Of a DNA stretch of 18,907 bases, positions 6,592-14,130 are shown one piece after another (positions within the stretch are counted from its first letter, which is position 1; each line of letters starts with the position of its first letter). The notes below the pieces were generated by a model. It did not search any database and was not told where the DNA came from. It was given only the letters and a program-made list of their open reading frames with translations. The stretch spans positions 1-18,907 of the forward strand of contig CAZWQM010000025.1 in NCBI GenBank assembly GCA_964636225.1, given 5' to 3'. The position numbers and the translations under genes were made by a program. Origin of the DNA: UBA1858 sp964636225 (GTDB lineage: Bacteria > Pseudomonadota > Gammaproteobacteria > UBA4575).

Positions 6592-6617
6592 CGAAGAGAA
6601 GTATTGAGGCATTACGA

Positions 6618-6923
6618 ATGGCTAAACTATCTATGGTTCAACGCGAAAAGAAGCGTGCACGCACTGTAAAGAAGTATGCAAAAAAGCGTGCGGAACTGAA
6701 AAATATCATAAAAAGCTCAACGGCAGATTATGAAGAAAAAGAATTAGCAGCGTTGAAGCTTCAAAAGCTTCCTCGCAATGCGATGCCTTGTAGACAGCGT
6801 AATCGCTGCAATATCACCGGAAGACCACACGGTTTTTACCGTAAGTTTGGTCTTGGCAGAAACAAACTACGTGAAGCGGCTATGCGAGGAGATATTCCTG
6901 GCCTGGTTAAAGCGAGCTGGTAA
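6618..6923 (+). CDS. rpsN: 30S ribosomal protein S14, zinc-free form
   Basis: The product is 101 residues, the long C-minus form found in E. coli. The C-terminal half CRQRNRCNITGRPHGFYRKFG followed by GRNKLREAAMRGDIPG is conserved. Two cysteines remain, but the CxxC...CxxC zinc ribbon of the short S14 is absent. S14 is a late-assembling 30S head protein near S3 and S10. The gene sits between rplE and rpsH, as in E. coli spc. Confidence 0.97.
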   Translation: MAKLSMVQREKKRARTVKKYAKKRAELKNIIKSSTADYEEKELAALKLQKLPRNAMPCRQRNRCNITGRPHGFYRKFGLGRNKLREAAMRGDIPGLVKASW

Positions 6924-6934
6924 AGGTAATTATT

Positions 6935-7330
6935 ATGAGTATGAGTGATCCAATTGCAGATATGCTGACCCGTATTAGAAACGGTCAGTCTGCTGATAAA
7001 GTCAGTGTCTGTATGCCTGCATCAAAATACAAGCAATCTATTGCGACTGTCCTTAAGGATGAGGGTTATATTGCGGACTGGCGTCTTGAAGGTGAAGGTG
7101 TAAAAAAACAGCTGACCATCGATTTAAAATATTACATGGGTAAACCCGTCATCGAGAAAATCAAAAAGATAAGTCGACCTGGATTACGCATTTACAAGAG
7201 CGCAGAAGAACTTCCATGTGTACTTGGTGGAATGGGAATTGCGATAATTTCAACCTCAAAAGGTATGATGACGGACCGCGCTGCACGTGAAAACGGACAT
7301 GGTGGTGAAGTTATTTGTACGGTTGAGTAA
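6935..7330 (+). CDS. rpsH: 30S ribosomal protein S8
   Basis: The product is 131 residues (E. coli 130). It begins MSMSDPIADMLTRIRNGQ, which supports ATG 6935 over the internal ATG at 6941. It ends with the family signature GIAIISTSKGMMTDRAAREN followed by GHGGEVICTVE. S8 binds 16S rRNA helix 21 and, in E. coli, represses translation of the spc operon. AAAGG lies upstream of the start. rplF begins 13 bases after the stop. Confidence 0.98.
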   Translation: MSMSDPIADMLTRIRNGQSADKVSVCMPASKYKQSIATVLKDEGYIADWRLEGEGVKKQLTIDLKYYMGKPVIEKIKKISRPGLRIYKSAEELPCVLGGMGIAIISTSKGMMTDRAARENGHGGEVICTVE

Positions 7331-7343
7331 TTAAGTATTAGTT

Positions 7344-7871
7344 ATGTCTAGAATTGCAAATCAACCTGTAGAAATCCCATCGGGTGTAGAGATAAAAATA
7401 GACGGACAAAATGTTCGTGCCAAGGGTGCTAACGGAGAAATGGAACTGGTTATTCACCCGGCAGTGAAACTGGTTCAGAAAGATGCCACATTATTGGTAT
7501 CCGCGGAAAACAAAGATGATGTTGCCATGGCAGGCACAATGCGCTCGTTACTGAATAACCTGGTTGTCGGTGTCTCAAGTGGTTTTGAGCGTAAACTGGA
7601 ACTGGTCGGCGTAGGTTATCGTGCACAGGCAAAAGGCGATGTGTTAAATCTGTCTTTGGGCTTTTCACATCCGGTTGAGTATCAGGTACCAGAAGGCATC
7701 ACTGTCGAAACACCCAGCCAGACAGAAGTGCTGGTGAAAGGGTTTGATAAGCAAAGAGTCGGTCAGGTTGCGGCTGAAATCAGAGCTTACAGACCGCCCG
7801 AACCATACAAGGGCAAGGGTGTTAAATATGCGGGCGAGCGAATTATTCGTAAAGAAGCTAAAAAGAAATAG
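7344..7871 (+). CDS. rplF: 50S ribosomal protein L6
   Basis: The product is 175 residues (E. coli 177). It contains two similar domains. The C-terminal one has LELVGVGYRAQAKGDVLNLSLGFSHPV and YRPPEPYKGKGVKYAGERI, diagnostic of L6. L6 lies near the sarcin-ricin loop and the factor-binding centre. The ribosome binding site is weak. A 55-base gap without evident structure precedes rplR. Confidence 0.97.
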   Translation: MSRIANQPVEIPSGVEIKIDGQNVRAKGANGEMELVIHPAVKLVQKDATLLVSAENKDDVAMAGTMRSLLNNLVVGVSSGFERKLELVGVGYRAQAKGDVLNLSLGFSHPVEYQVPEGITVETPSQTEVLVKGFDKQRVGQVAAEIRAYRPPEPYKGKGVKYAGERIIRKEAKKK

Positions 7872-7926
7872 TTAACATTATATCAATCAAGATTAGACAA
7901 GCACATTTAGTAAGTGGTTTGAGAAT

Positions 7927-8280
7927 ATGGATAAGAAAGCCTCAAGAATTCGACGCAGCAAAAAGACACGTGCCAATATCCGTGCGCAGGGCGCGACACG
8001 CCTTTGTGTGTATAGAACGTCACGACATATCTATGCTCAAGTCATTGATGACGCGACAGCCAGTGTACTGGCCAGTGGTTCATCGCTGGATTCAGACGTA
8101 CGTGGAAACGTGAAATACACAGGTAACGTAGAAGCAGCAAAAGCGGTAGGTAAATTAGTTGCCGAGCGCGCTAAAGACAAGGGTATTACCAAAGTTGCAT
8201 TCGACCGTTCTGGATTTAGATACCATGGTCGAGTACAGGCGTTGGCGGATGCTGCAAGAGAAGCAGGGCTGGAGTTTTAA
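7927..8280 (+). CDS. rplR: 50S ribosomal protein L18
   Basis: The product is 117 residues, the E. coli length. It has DKKASRIRRSKKTRANIR at the N terminus, TRLCVYRTSRHIYAQVID, and the end segment FDRSGFRYHGRVQALADAAR. L18 binds 5S rRNA together with L5. TTGAGA lies upstream of the ATG. rpsE follows after 43 bases. Confidence 0.97.
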   Translation: MDKKASRIRRSKKTRANIRAQGATRLCVYRTSRHIYAQVIDDATASVLASGSSLDSDVRGNVKYTGNVEAAKAVGKLVAERAKDKGITKVAFDRSGFRYHGRVQALADAAREAGLEF

Positions 8281-8323
8281 GCTATAAGCTAATATATGCT
8301 AAATAGAATCTAAAGGGTAAATA

Positions 8324-8833
8324 ATGGCCGGACAAGAAGTAACAAATAAAACTGCAGATGGGTTACAGGAAAAATTAGTCGCGGTAAATCGCGTCGCTAA
8401 AGTAGTTAAGGGTGGTCGTCAATTCGGCTTCACTGCACTGACTGTGGTTGGTGACGGTGAAGGTAAAATTGGCTTTGGTTACGGAAAAGCTAAGGAAGTT
8501 CCTATTGCAATTCAAAAGGCAATGGAAAAAGCACGTCGTAACATGAAAACAGTCCCTTTGAAGGATGGCACTTTATTCTATCCCAAAGTGGGTGTTCATG
8601 GTGCCGCTAAAGTACATATGCAGCCTGCTTCTGAAGGTACAGGTATTATTGCCGGTGGTGCTATGCGGGCAGTATTTGAAGTATTGGGAGTACGCAATGT
8701 ATTGGCAAAGTGCATTGGTACCCGAAACCCTATTAACGTTGTCAGAGCAACCATGCAGGGTTTAACAAGCATGCAATCTCCTGAGACCATTGCTTCCAAG
8801 CGTGGAAAATCAGTTGAAGAGATTATGGGTTAG
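8324..8833 (+). CDS. rpsE: 30S ribosomal protein S5
   Basis: The product is 169 residues (E. coli 167). The N-terminal double-stranded RNA-binding domain includes VNRVAKVVKGGRQFGFTALT. The second part has HGAAKVHMQPASEGTGIIAG and ECIGTRNP-like AKCIGTRNPINVVRATM. S5 contributes to decoding accuracy and lines the mRNA entry channel with S3 and S4. The residues KGGRQ in the loop where spectinomycin-resistance changes occur in E. coli are present without alteration. AAGGG lies upstream of the start. Confidence 0.98.
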   Translation: MAGQEVTNKTADGLQEKLVAVNRVAKVVKGGRQFGFTALTVVGDGEGKIGFGYGKAKEVPIAIQKAMEKARRNMKTVPLKDGTLFYPKVGVHGAAKVHMQPASEGTGIIAGGAMRAVFEVLGVRNVLAKCIGTRNPINVVRATMQGLTSMQSPETIASKRGKSVEEIMG

Positions 8834-8837
8834 TCAA

Positions 8838-9020
8838 ATGAGTAAGCAACTACAAGTAACATTGGTAAAAAGTATTCATGGGCGACTGAAGTCACATAAG
8901 GATTGTGCACGAGGTCTGGGAATTCGCAAAATACATAATCCTGTGACAGTGATCGATACCCCCGAAAATCGCGGCATGATTAATAAAATTCAGTACATGC
9001 TGAAAGTAGAGGAAATCTAG
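8838..9020 (+). CDS. rpmD: 50S ribosomal protein L30
   Basis: The product is 60 residues (E. coli 59). It has KQLQVTLVKSIHGRLKSHK, GLGIRKIHNPV and the end segment TPENRGMINKIQYMLKVEE. The start is ATG 8838, five bases after the rpsE stop. Longer in-frame readings reaching back into rpsE are not supported by the family. The true ribosome binding site overlaps the end of rpsE (GGGTTAG), which suggests coupling. Confidence 0.96.
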   Translation: MSKQLQVTLVKSIHGRLKSHKDCARGLGIRKIHNPVTVIDTPENRGMINKIQYMLKVEEI

Positions 9021-9021
9021 A

Positions 9022-9456
9022 ATGCGATTAAACACATTACAGCCAAGTGCAGGCAGTCGTCCTGATTCAAAGCGTGTTGGACGTGGAATCGGATCCGGTC
9101 TTGGTAAAACCTGCGGACGTGGTCATAAAGGCCAGAAGTCACGTTCAGGTGGTTTTCATAAAGTGGGATTTGAAGGCGGTCAAATGCCTTTGCAGCGTAG
9201 ATTGCCAAAATTTGGTTTTCGTTCTTCAAAATCTAAATTAACGGCTGAAGTAAGACTAAACGAATTACTGCTTACTGACGCTGCGATAGTCGACATTAAG
9301 GCATTAAAAGATGCCAATGTGGTGCCTGCATTCGCCCAACGGGTAAAAGTGATTTTATCTGGTGAAATTAGTGAGCCTGTGCAAACACGCGGCTTGGTCT
9401 TTACTAAAGGTGCGCGTGCTGCTGTTGAAGCCGCGGGCGGAAAAATAGAAGACTAG
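9022..9456 (+). CDS. rplO: 50S ribosomal protein L15
   Basis: The product is 144 residues, the same as E. coli. The glycine- and arginine-rich N-terminal extension RVGRGIGSGLGKTCGRGHKG penetrates the 50S subunit in known structures. The C-terminal part carries GAKGRVL-like TRGLVFTKGARAAVEAAGG. L15 is a late-assembly protein. The ATG comes one base after the rpmD stop, with GAGGAA upstream (9009-9014). secY begins nine bases after its stop. Confidence 0.97.
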   Translation: MRLNTLQPSAGSRPDSKRVGRGIGSGLGKTCGRGHKGQKSRSGGFHKVGFEGGQMPLQRRLPKFGFRSSKSKLTAEVRLNELLLTDAAIVDIKALKDANVVPAFAQRVKVILSGEISEPVQTRGLVFTKGARAAVEAAGGKIED

Positions 9457-9465
9457 TAGTACGAT

Positions 9466-10803
9466 ATGTCAGCATCCCGCGAAAAAATGGCCGCCCAGCT
9501 TGGTGGGATGGGGCAATTAACTGAATTAAAGCAACGCCTGATTTTCGTATTAATGGCGTTGATTGTGTTTCGAATCGGCTCGTTTATACCTACGCCAGGT
9601 ATTGATCCAGCGGCAATGGCCCGATTCTTTGAAGAACAAAGTGGCACAATCCTGAGCATGTTTAATATGTTTTCAGGCGGCGCATTACAGCGTTTAAGTA
9701 TCTTTGCGCTAGGCATAATGCCTTATATTTCTGCATCAATTATCATGCAGTTAATGAGCGCAGTGGTGCCTTCGCTTAAAGAACTGAAAAAAGAAGGTGA
9801 AGCGGGAAGACGCAAGATCACCCAATATACACGCTATGGAACTGTATTATTGGCCACATTTCAGGCGATTGGTGTGGCAATTGCACTGCAAAATCAAGGT
9901 GTTGCATTGTATACAGGTCCAAGTTTTGTGTTTACAGCCGCCATAAGTCTGGTAACCGGAACCATGTTTCTGATGTGGCTGGGAGAGCAGATTACTGAAC
10001 GCGGAGTGGGTAATGGTATTTCCATTATTATTTTCGCGGGGATTGTGGCAGGCTTGCCCGCAGCAATAGGTGGGACTCTGGAACTGGCAAGAACCGGTGA
10101 ACTTTCCAGTGGCTTGGTACTTCTGCTTTTTGTGATGGCAGTGGTTGTCACAGCGCTGGTTGTGTTTATAGAAAGAGGGCAAAGAAGAATTACGGTAAAT
10201 TATGCCAAGCGGCAGCAGGGACGTAAAATGTATGCTGCGCAGTCAAGTCATTTACCGTTAAAACTGAATATGGCAGGCGTGATTCCGCCAATTTTTGCTT
10301 CCAGTATAATTCTGTTCCCGGCAACTCTTGGGCAGTGGGCTGGAAATGTTGAAGGATTTGGATGGTTGCAGGATATCTCGGCCACATTGGCGCCAGGTCA
10401 GCCCCTTTATGTGGCGTTTTATGCACTGGCCATTGTGTTTTTCTGTTTCTTTTATACAGCGATTGTATTTGATTCAAGAGAAACCGCGGATAACTTGAAA
10501 CGTTCAGGTGCGTTTATACCAGGCATAAGACCGGGTGAGAAAAGCGCACATTATATTGATAATGTGCTGACTCGCTTAACTGCAGTGGGTGCGATCTATA
10601 TTACGTTGGTATGTTTAATGCCTGAATTTTTAATACTTGAATTTAATGTGCCGTTCTATTTTGGCGGTACGTCACTGTTAATCATTGTAGTGGTGGTGAT
10701 GGACTTTATCGCGCAGGTGCAGTCGCATTTAATGTCACATCAATACGAAGGATTAATGAAAAAAGCGAATTTAAAAGGTGGCCGCGCAGGGCAATTGCGT
10801 TAG
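9466..10803 (+). CDS. secY: Preprotein translocase subunit SecY
   Basis: SecY is the channel subunit of the SecYEG inner-membrane translocon. The product is 445 residues (E. coli 443). Ten hydrophobic segments can be traced, from RLIFVLMALIVFRIGSF (24-40) to SLLIIVVVVMDFIAQV (403-418). TM2 contains FALGIMPYISASIIMQL. The cytoplasmic loop at 236-266 (ERGQRRITVNYAKRQQGRKM) and the loop at 346-360 with GIRPGE, including Arg355, are the SecA and ribosome contact sites. Arg355 corresponds to the important E. coli Arg357. Translation likely depends on coupling to rplO, since the Shine-Dalgarno is poor. Confidence 0.98.
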   Translation: MSASREKMAAQLGGMGQLTELKQRLIFVLMALIVFRIGSFIPTPGIDPAAMARFFEEQSGTILSMFNMFSGGALQRLSIFALGIMPYISASIIMQLMSAVVPSLKELKKEGEAGRRKITQYTRYGTVLLATFQAIGVAIALQNQGVALYTGPSFVFTAAISLVTGTMFLMWLGEQITERGVGNGISIIIFAGIVAGLPAAIGGTLELARTGELSSGLVLLLFVMAVVVTALVVFIERGQRRITVNYAKRQQGRKMYAAQSSHLPLKLNMAGVIPPIFASSIILFPATLGQWAGNVEGFGWLQDISATLAPGQPLYVAFYALAIVFFCFFYTAIVFDSRETADNLKRSGAFIPGIRPGEKSAHYIDNVLTRLTAVGAIYITLVCLMPEFLILEFNVPFYFGGTSLLIIVVVVMDFIAQVQSHLMSHQYEGLMKKANLKGGRAGQLR

Positions 10804-10824
10804 GTCTTTAGATAGGAAATTAAA

Positions 10825-10938
10825 ATGAAAGTTAGGGCCTCAGTAAAAAAACTATGTCGTAATTGCAAGGTGATTCGCAGAAATCGCGTGGTACGCGTGA
10901 TTTGCACGGATCCAAGACACAAGCAAAGACAGGGCTAG
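10825..10938 (+). CDS. rpmJ: 50S ribosomal protein L36, zinc-binding form
   Basis: This is a 37-residue gene that reads MKVRASVKKLCRNCKVIRR and ends TDPRHKQRQG. Cys11, Cys14, Cys27 and His32 form the zinc site of the C-plus type of L36. L36 joins late to the 50S subunit and packs between 23S rRNA domains. It lies 21 bases after secY, with AGGAAA upstream of the ATG, the same place as in the E. coli spc operon. It is shorter by one residue than E. coli L36. A 99-base gap with a candidate promoter follows. Confidence 0.96.
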   Translation: MKVRASVKKLCRNCKVIRRNRVVRVICTDPRHKQRQG

Positions 10939-10956
10939 TTAGTTACGAGAATATGA

Positions 10957-10984
10957 TTGAATCCCGTGGTTTTATTAGTAAAAT
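10957..10984 (+). promoter_or_regulatory. Candidate promoter for the alpha segment (rpsM-rplQ)
   Basis: TTGAAT (10957-10962) and TAAAAT (10979-10984) are separated by 16 bases. A discriminator TTGCGGC follows and the transcript would begin near CTTCCCG (about 10991). The block GTAAAATTTGCGGCTTCC matches the element before rplC (GTAATAATTCGCGGCTTCC) closely. A short hairpin, CCCG (10994-10997) with CGGG (11005-11008), would form at the RNA 5' end. The leader before rpsM would be about 47 bases, too short for the S4-binding pseudoknot known from E. coli. Confidence 0.5.
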
Positions 10985-11026
10985 TTGCGGCTTCCCGTAT
11001 TTGTCGGGTGAAATTGAAAAATTGTT

Positions 11027-11031
11027 AGGAG
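11027..11031 (+). promoter_or_regulatory. Ribosome binding site for the GTG start of rpsM
   Basis: AGGAG lies six bases before GTG 11038. An overlapping ATG at 11036 is out of frame. E. coli rpsM also starts with GTG, so the initiator choice seems conserved. Confidence 0.8.
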
Positions 11032-11037
11032 TGTAAT

Positions 11038-11394
11038 GTGGCACGTATTGCCGGTATCAATATCCCAGTACATAAGCACACTGAAATTGCTTTGACAGCA
11101 ATTTTCGGTATTGGGCGAACTCGTTCGCGAGAAATTTGTGATGCATCTGGAATTAGTCCAACAGTTAAGATTAAAGACTTAACTGAAGAAGAAGTCGAGA
11201 AGCTTCGTGCTGAGGTTGCAAAATTTCAGGTAGAAGGTGATCTGCGTCGTGAGATTTCCATGAACATCAAGCGATTGATGGATCTTGGGACTTATCGAGG
11301 CATTCGCCACCGTCGAGGTTTACCGCTTCGTGGACAAAGAACTAAAACCAATGCGCGTTCACGCAAAGGCCCACGTCGTCCTATCAAGAGATAG
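11038..11394 (+). CDS. rpsM: 30S ribosomal protein S13
   Basis: The product is 118 residues, the E. coli size. It begins ARIAGINIPVHKHTEIALTA, contains a helix-hairpin-helix-like segment IFGIGRTRSREIC, and ends with the basic tail GLPLRGQRTKTNARSRKGPR. S13 sits in the 30S head, contacts P-site tRNA through its tail, and bridges to L5. Translation starts at GTG with a strong ribosome binding site. It is the first gene after the 99-base gap and so the first gene of the alpha segment. Confidence 0.98.
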   Translation: MARIAGINIPVHKHTEIALTAIFGIGRTRSREICDASGISPTVKIKDLTEEEVEKLRAEVAKFQVEGDLRREISMNIKRLMDLGTYRGIRHRRGLPLRGQRTKTNARSRKGPRRPIKR

Positions 11395-11415
11395 CAATAA
11401 GCAGGATTATTATAT

Positions 11416-11808
11416 ATGGCAACAGCAAGTTCAGGTCGTACTAAGAAGAAAATAAAGAGAGTGGTTACCGACGGTATCGCTCATATAAACGCGTCTTTTA
11501 ACAACACCATTATTACAATCACAGATCGCCAGGGAAATGCACTCGCATGGGCAACCTCAGGTGGTTCGGGCTTCCGTGGTTCACGCAAGAGCACTCCTTT
11601 TGCTGCTCAGGTTGCTGCCGAAAGATGCGGCAACGTGGCGTTGGAGTACGGCATGAAAAATTTGGACGTATTGGTCAAGGGGCCAGGACCTGGCAGAGAA
11701 TCCGCCGTGCGTTCGCTAAATGCGTTGGGATTCAAGATTACAAATATTTCAGACATTACTCCCATTCCACACAATGGGTGCAGACCGCCTAAAAAGCGAA
11801 GAGTGTAA
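11416..11808 (+). CDS. rpsK: 30S ribosomal protein S11
   Basis: The product is 130 residues (E. coli 129). It contains GIAHINASFNNTIITITDRQ, SGGSGFRGSRKSTPFAAQVA and the C-terminal segment TPIPHNGCRPPKKRRV. S11 lies on the 30S platform next to the E-site mRNA. Asn120-Gly121 corresponds to the site converted to isoaspartate in E. coli S11 (Asn119). rpsD begins six bases after the stop. Confidence 0.98.
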   Translation: MATASSGRTKKKIKRVVTDGIAHINASFNNTIITITDRQGNALAWATSGGSGFRGSRKSTPFAAQVAAERCGNVALEYGMKNLDVLVKGPGPGRESAVRSLNALGFKITNISDITPIPHNGCRPPKKRRV

Positions 11809-11814
11809 GCAGTT

Positions 11815-11870
11815 ATGGCAAGATATTTAGGACCAAAGTGTAAGTTAAGCCGTCGCGAAGGAACTGATTT
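11815..11870 (+). other. rpsD: Left-hand copy of the rpsD 5' end, cut off by the assembly gap
   Basis: ATG 11815 opens the S4 reading frame (MARYLGPKCKLSRREGTD) six bases after rpsK, then runs into N at 11871. The same bases reappear right after the gap. This is the genuine start of rpsD in its expected place, present twice because two contig ends overlap. It is not a separate gene. Confidence 0.9.
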
Positions 11871-12025
11871 NNNNNNNNNNNNNNNNNNNNNNNNNNNNNN
11901 NNNNNNNNNNNNNNNNNNNNNNNNNNNNNNNNNNNNNNNNNNNNNNNNNNNNNNNNNNNNNNNNNNNNNNTGGCAAGATATTTAGGACCAAAGTGTAAGT
12001 TAAGCCGTCGCGAAGGAACTGATTT
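11816..12025. repeat. 55-base exact direct repeat flanking the N run
   Basis: Bases 11816-11870 and 11971-12025 are identical over all 55 positions, starting TGGCAAGATATTTAGGACC and ending GAACTGATTT. The repeats directly border the N run on both sides, which is what is expected if two contigs share an overlap that was never merged. Fifty-five is a common de Bruijn k-mer length. Confidence 0.95.
11871..11970. other. Assembly gap, 100 N
   Basis: There are exactly 100 N, the conventional length for a gap of unknown size. No biological sequence is represented. Joining the two flanks by their 55-base overlap removes the gap and shortens the window by 155 bases. Confidence 0.98.
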
Positions 12026-12590
12026 ATTCCTGAAAAGTCGTGTTCGTCCGTTAGATTCAAAATGTAAAGCGGATAAAGTTCCGGGGCAGCATGGTGACAA
12101 ACGTGGCAGAACTTCTGACTACGGTTTGCAATTGCGTGAAAAGCAAAAGCTGCGTCGTATGTATGGCGTGTTGGAAAAGCAGTTCAGCAACTACTACAAA
12201 AAAGCCAACTTAAAGAAAGGTTCAACTGGCGAAAACCTGCTGGAGCTTTTAGAGTGTCGTCTGGATAACGTGGTTTATCGAATGGGCTTTGGTGTGACTC
12301 GTGCGGAATGCAGACAGCTAGTTAGCCATAAGTCAATTGAAGTGAATGGTTCTGTAGTAAATATTCCGTCTTATCAAGTTAAAGCTGATGATGTGATTTC
12401 TGTGCGTGAGAAAGCGCGTAAGCAGCTCCGTATTCAGGATTCACTTAATACTGCAGAACAATTCGGATTCCCGGATTGGGTGATGGTAGATGCAAAGAAA
12501 ATGACTGGAACTTTCAAAGCGCCACCTGAAAGAAGCGATCTTTCTTCAGATATTAACGAATCGCTCGTTGTCGAGCTTTACTCTAAGTAA
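11971..12590 (+). CDS. rpsD: 30S ribosomal protein S4 (first base of start codon lies in the gap)
   Basis: S4 is a primary 16S rRNA binder that nucleates the 30S body; in E. coli it also represses alpha operon translation. If the last N (11970) is A, the frame runs from ATG to 12590 and gives 206 residues, exactly the E. coli length. Landmarks are MARYLGPKCKLSRREGTDLF, PGQHGDKRGRTSDYGLQLRE, and the S4 RNA-binding domain at about 95-157 with RLDNVVYRMGFGVTRAECRQ. The C terminus ESLVVELYSK is intact. An automatic caller could start at ATG 12126 and give only 154 residues, which would be an artefact of the gap. Confidence 0.95.
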
Positions 12591-12610
12591 TAACAGCAGA
12601 GAGGTTATTT

Positions 12611-13603
12611 ATGGCAAGTTCAAACGAATTACTCAAGCCTCGGTTAGTTGACGTTAATGTCATTAACCCTCAGAGCGCAAAAATTGTCTTAGAGCCATTG
12701 GAAAGAGGCTTCGGCCATACGCTTGGAAATGCGCTGCGTCGCATTCTGCTTTCTTCCATTCAGGGTTGTGCAGTTGTAGAAGCACAAATCGAAGGAGTAT
12801 TGCACGAATACACTGCGATTGAAGGTGTTCAGGAAGATGTGGTTGATATTTTGTTAAACCTGAAAGGTTTGGCAATCAAAATGCACAACAAGAACGAAGC
12901 GACTTTAACTGTCAATAAAAATGGCCCTGGTGTATTAACGGCCGCAGACATTCAGGGCGATCACGATATCGAGATTGTTAACCCTGAACATGTGATTGCA
13001 CATTTAACCACTGGCAGCTCTATCAATATGACGCTAAAAGTGGCCAAGGGTCGGGGTTACGTGCCTTCAACCCAGAGAGCTTCTGATGAGGATCGTGCTA
13101 TCGGCACATTAATGCTGGATGCCAGTTTTAGTCCGGTTCGAAGAGTGGCTTACTCTGTTGAGAGCGCACGTGTTGAGCAACGTACTAACCTGGATAAACT
13201 GATCATTGATTTACAGACAGACGGCACTGTGGATCCGGAAGAAACAGTTCGCAAGGCAGCAGGAATTCTCCAGCAGCAACTCACAGTTTTCGTTGACCTT
13301 AAGGGCGACGAACAGGAAGAGCAGGCCCCAAGCGAAGCAGAAATTGATCCAATCTTGATGCGTCCGGTGGATGATCTGGAACTGACAGTACGTTCTGCCA
13401 ACTGCTTAAAAGCTGAAAACATTTATTACATTGGCGATCTTATTCAGCGTACAGAGGTTGAGTTATTGAAGACTCCTAACCTGGGCAAGAAGTCATTAAC
13501 AGAAATTAAAGATGTGTTGGGTTCTCATGGTTTATCTCTAGGTATGCGCCTGGAGAATTGGCCACCGGCCCACATGAAAGAAGAACGCAAACCACTCATT
13601 TAA
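12611..13603 (+). CDS. rpoA: DNA-directed RNA polymerase subunit alpha
   Basis: The product is 330 residues (E. coli 329). The N-terminal domain, which dimerises and scaffolds beta and beta', has LEPLERGFGHTLGNALRRIL (28-47). A flexible acidic linker (KGDEQEEQAPSEAEIDP, 231-247) leads to the C-terminal domain. There VRSANCLKAENIYYIGDL includes Arg261, Asn264 and Lys267, which match the E. coli DNA-contacting residues Arg265, Asn268 and Lys271. UP-element recognition should therefore work as in E. coli. GAGAGG lies upstream of the ATG. The gene is between rpsD and rplQ, the standard alpha order. Confidence 0.98.
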   Translation: MASSNELLKPRLVDVNVINPQSAKIVLEPLERGFGHTLGNALRRILLSSIQGCAVVEAQIEGVLHEYTAIEGVQEDVVDILLNLKGLAIKMHNKNEATLTVNKNGPGVLTAADIQGDHDIEIVNPEHVIAHLTTGSSINMTLKVAKGRGYVPSTQRASDEDRAIGTLMLDASFSPVRRVAYSVESARVEQRTNLDKLIIDLQTDGTVDPEETVRKAAGILQQQLTVFVDLKGDEQEEQAPSEAEIDPILMRPVDDLELTVRSANCLKAENIYYIGDLIQRTEVELLKTPNLGKKSLTEIKDVLGSHGLSLGMRLENWPPAHMKEERKPLI

Positions 13604-13621
13604 GTTTGCAGGACAGAAGAT

Positions 13622-13984
13622 ATGCGACACAGACATTCAGGTAGAAAATTAAATCGTAAAGACGCGCACCGCAACGCTATGTTTCAGAACATGGCTGTGT
13701 CTTTAGTCGAGCATGAAGTAATTAAAACAACTTTACCAAAAGCCAAAGAACTGAGACGAGTGATTGAACCATTAATCACTAAAGCCAAGCAGGATTCAGT
13801 TGCACAGCGTCGTCTGGTTTTTGCACGGTTACGTGATAAAGCCGCTGTAGGTAAGTTATTTACGGAATTGGGTCCACGCTATAAGGAGCGCCCAGGCGGA
13901 TACCTGCGCATTCTTAAATGCGGTTTTAGAGCCGGCGACAATGCACCTATGGCTTTAGTTGAGCTGGTCGATCGACCTGAGTAA
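13622..13984 (+). CDS. rplQ: 50S ribosomal protein L17
   Basis: The product is 120 residues (E. coli 127). The N terminus MRHRHSGRKLNRKDAHRNAM and the segments EVIKTTLPKAKELRRVIEPL and GGYLRILKCGFRAGDNAPMA are typical. L17 lies near the tunnel exit. Only the variable alanine-rich tail found in E. coli is missing. It is the last gene of the cluster. A strong terminator begins 26 bases after the stop. Confidence 0.98.
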   Translation: MRHRHSGRKLNRKDAHRNAMFQNMAVSLVEHEVIKTTLPKAKELRRVIEPLITKAKQDSVAQRRLVFARLRDKAAVGKLFTELGPRYKERPGGYLRILKCGFRAGDNAPMALVELVDRPE

Positions 13985-14010
13985 AAGCTCAATTTTGGTG
14001 ATATCGAACT

Positions 14011-14038
14011 AAAAGCCAGGCATATGCCTGGCTTTTTT
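14011..14038 (+). terminator. Rho-independent terminator of the ribosomal cluster
   Basis: AAAAGCCAGGC (14011-14021) pairs with GCCTGGCTTTT (14026-14036) around an ATAT loop, followed by a T run ending at 14038. This is a classic intrinsic terminator, placed 26 bases after rplQ. The A tract on the left arm would also give a T run on the other strand, so it may work in both directions. Confidence 0.92.
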
Positions 14039-14130
14039 GTTATGTGCATACGCTTATTGATAGCTATGATGCTGATCATTTAAGGTAAGCTGATGATAAG
14101 CCTGCCTATGGCAAACTATTTGTCTGCATT

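Noticed and set aside
8790..8837. An extended N terminus for L30 reaching back into rpsE.
   Set aside because: The extra residues are out-of-frame rpsE sequence. L30 starts with MSKQLQVT at 8838.
8596..10182. Several long minus-strand frames opposite rpsE and secY.
   Set aside because: They are shadows of conserved genes on the plus strand, without ribosome binding sites or recognisable motifs.
11813..12100. Minus-strand open frames that cross the N run.
   Set aside because: They are only open because N is not a stop. They mirror the duplicated rpsD start and have no family resemblance.
11815..12590. A true tandem duplication or frameshift in rpsD.
   Set aside because: The repeat borders exactly the 100-N spacer, and a single merged copy gives a perfect S4. 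An assembly artefact explains everything.
14057..14085. TTGATA with TTAAGG 17 bases later as a promoter for the oxygenase gene.
   Set aside because: The -10 half matches poorly. I cannot support a promoter here.
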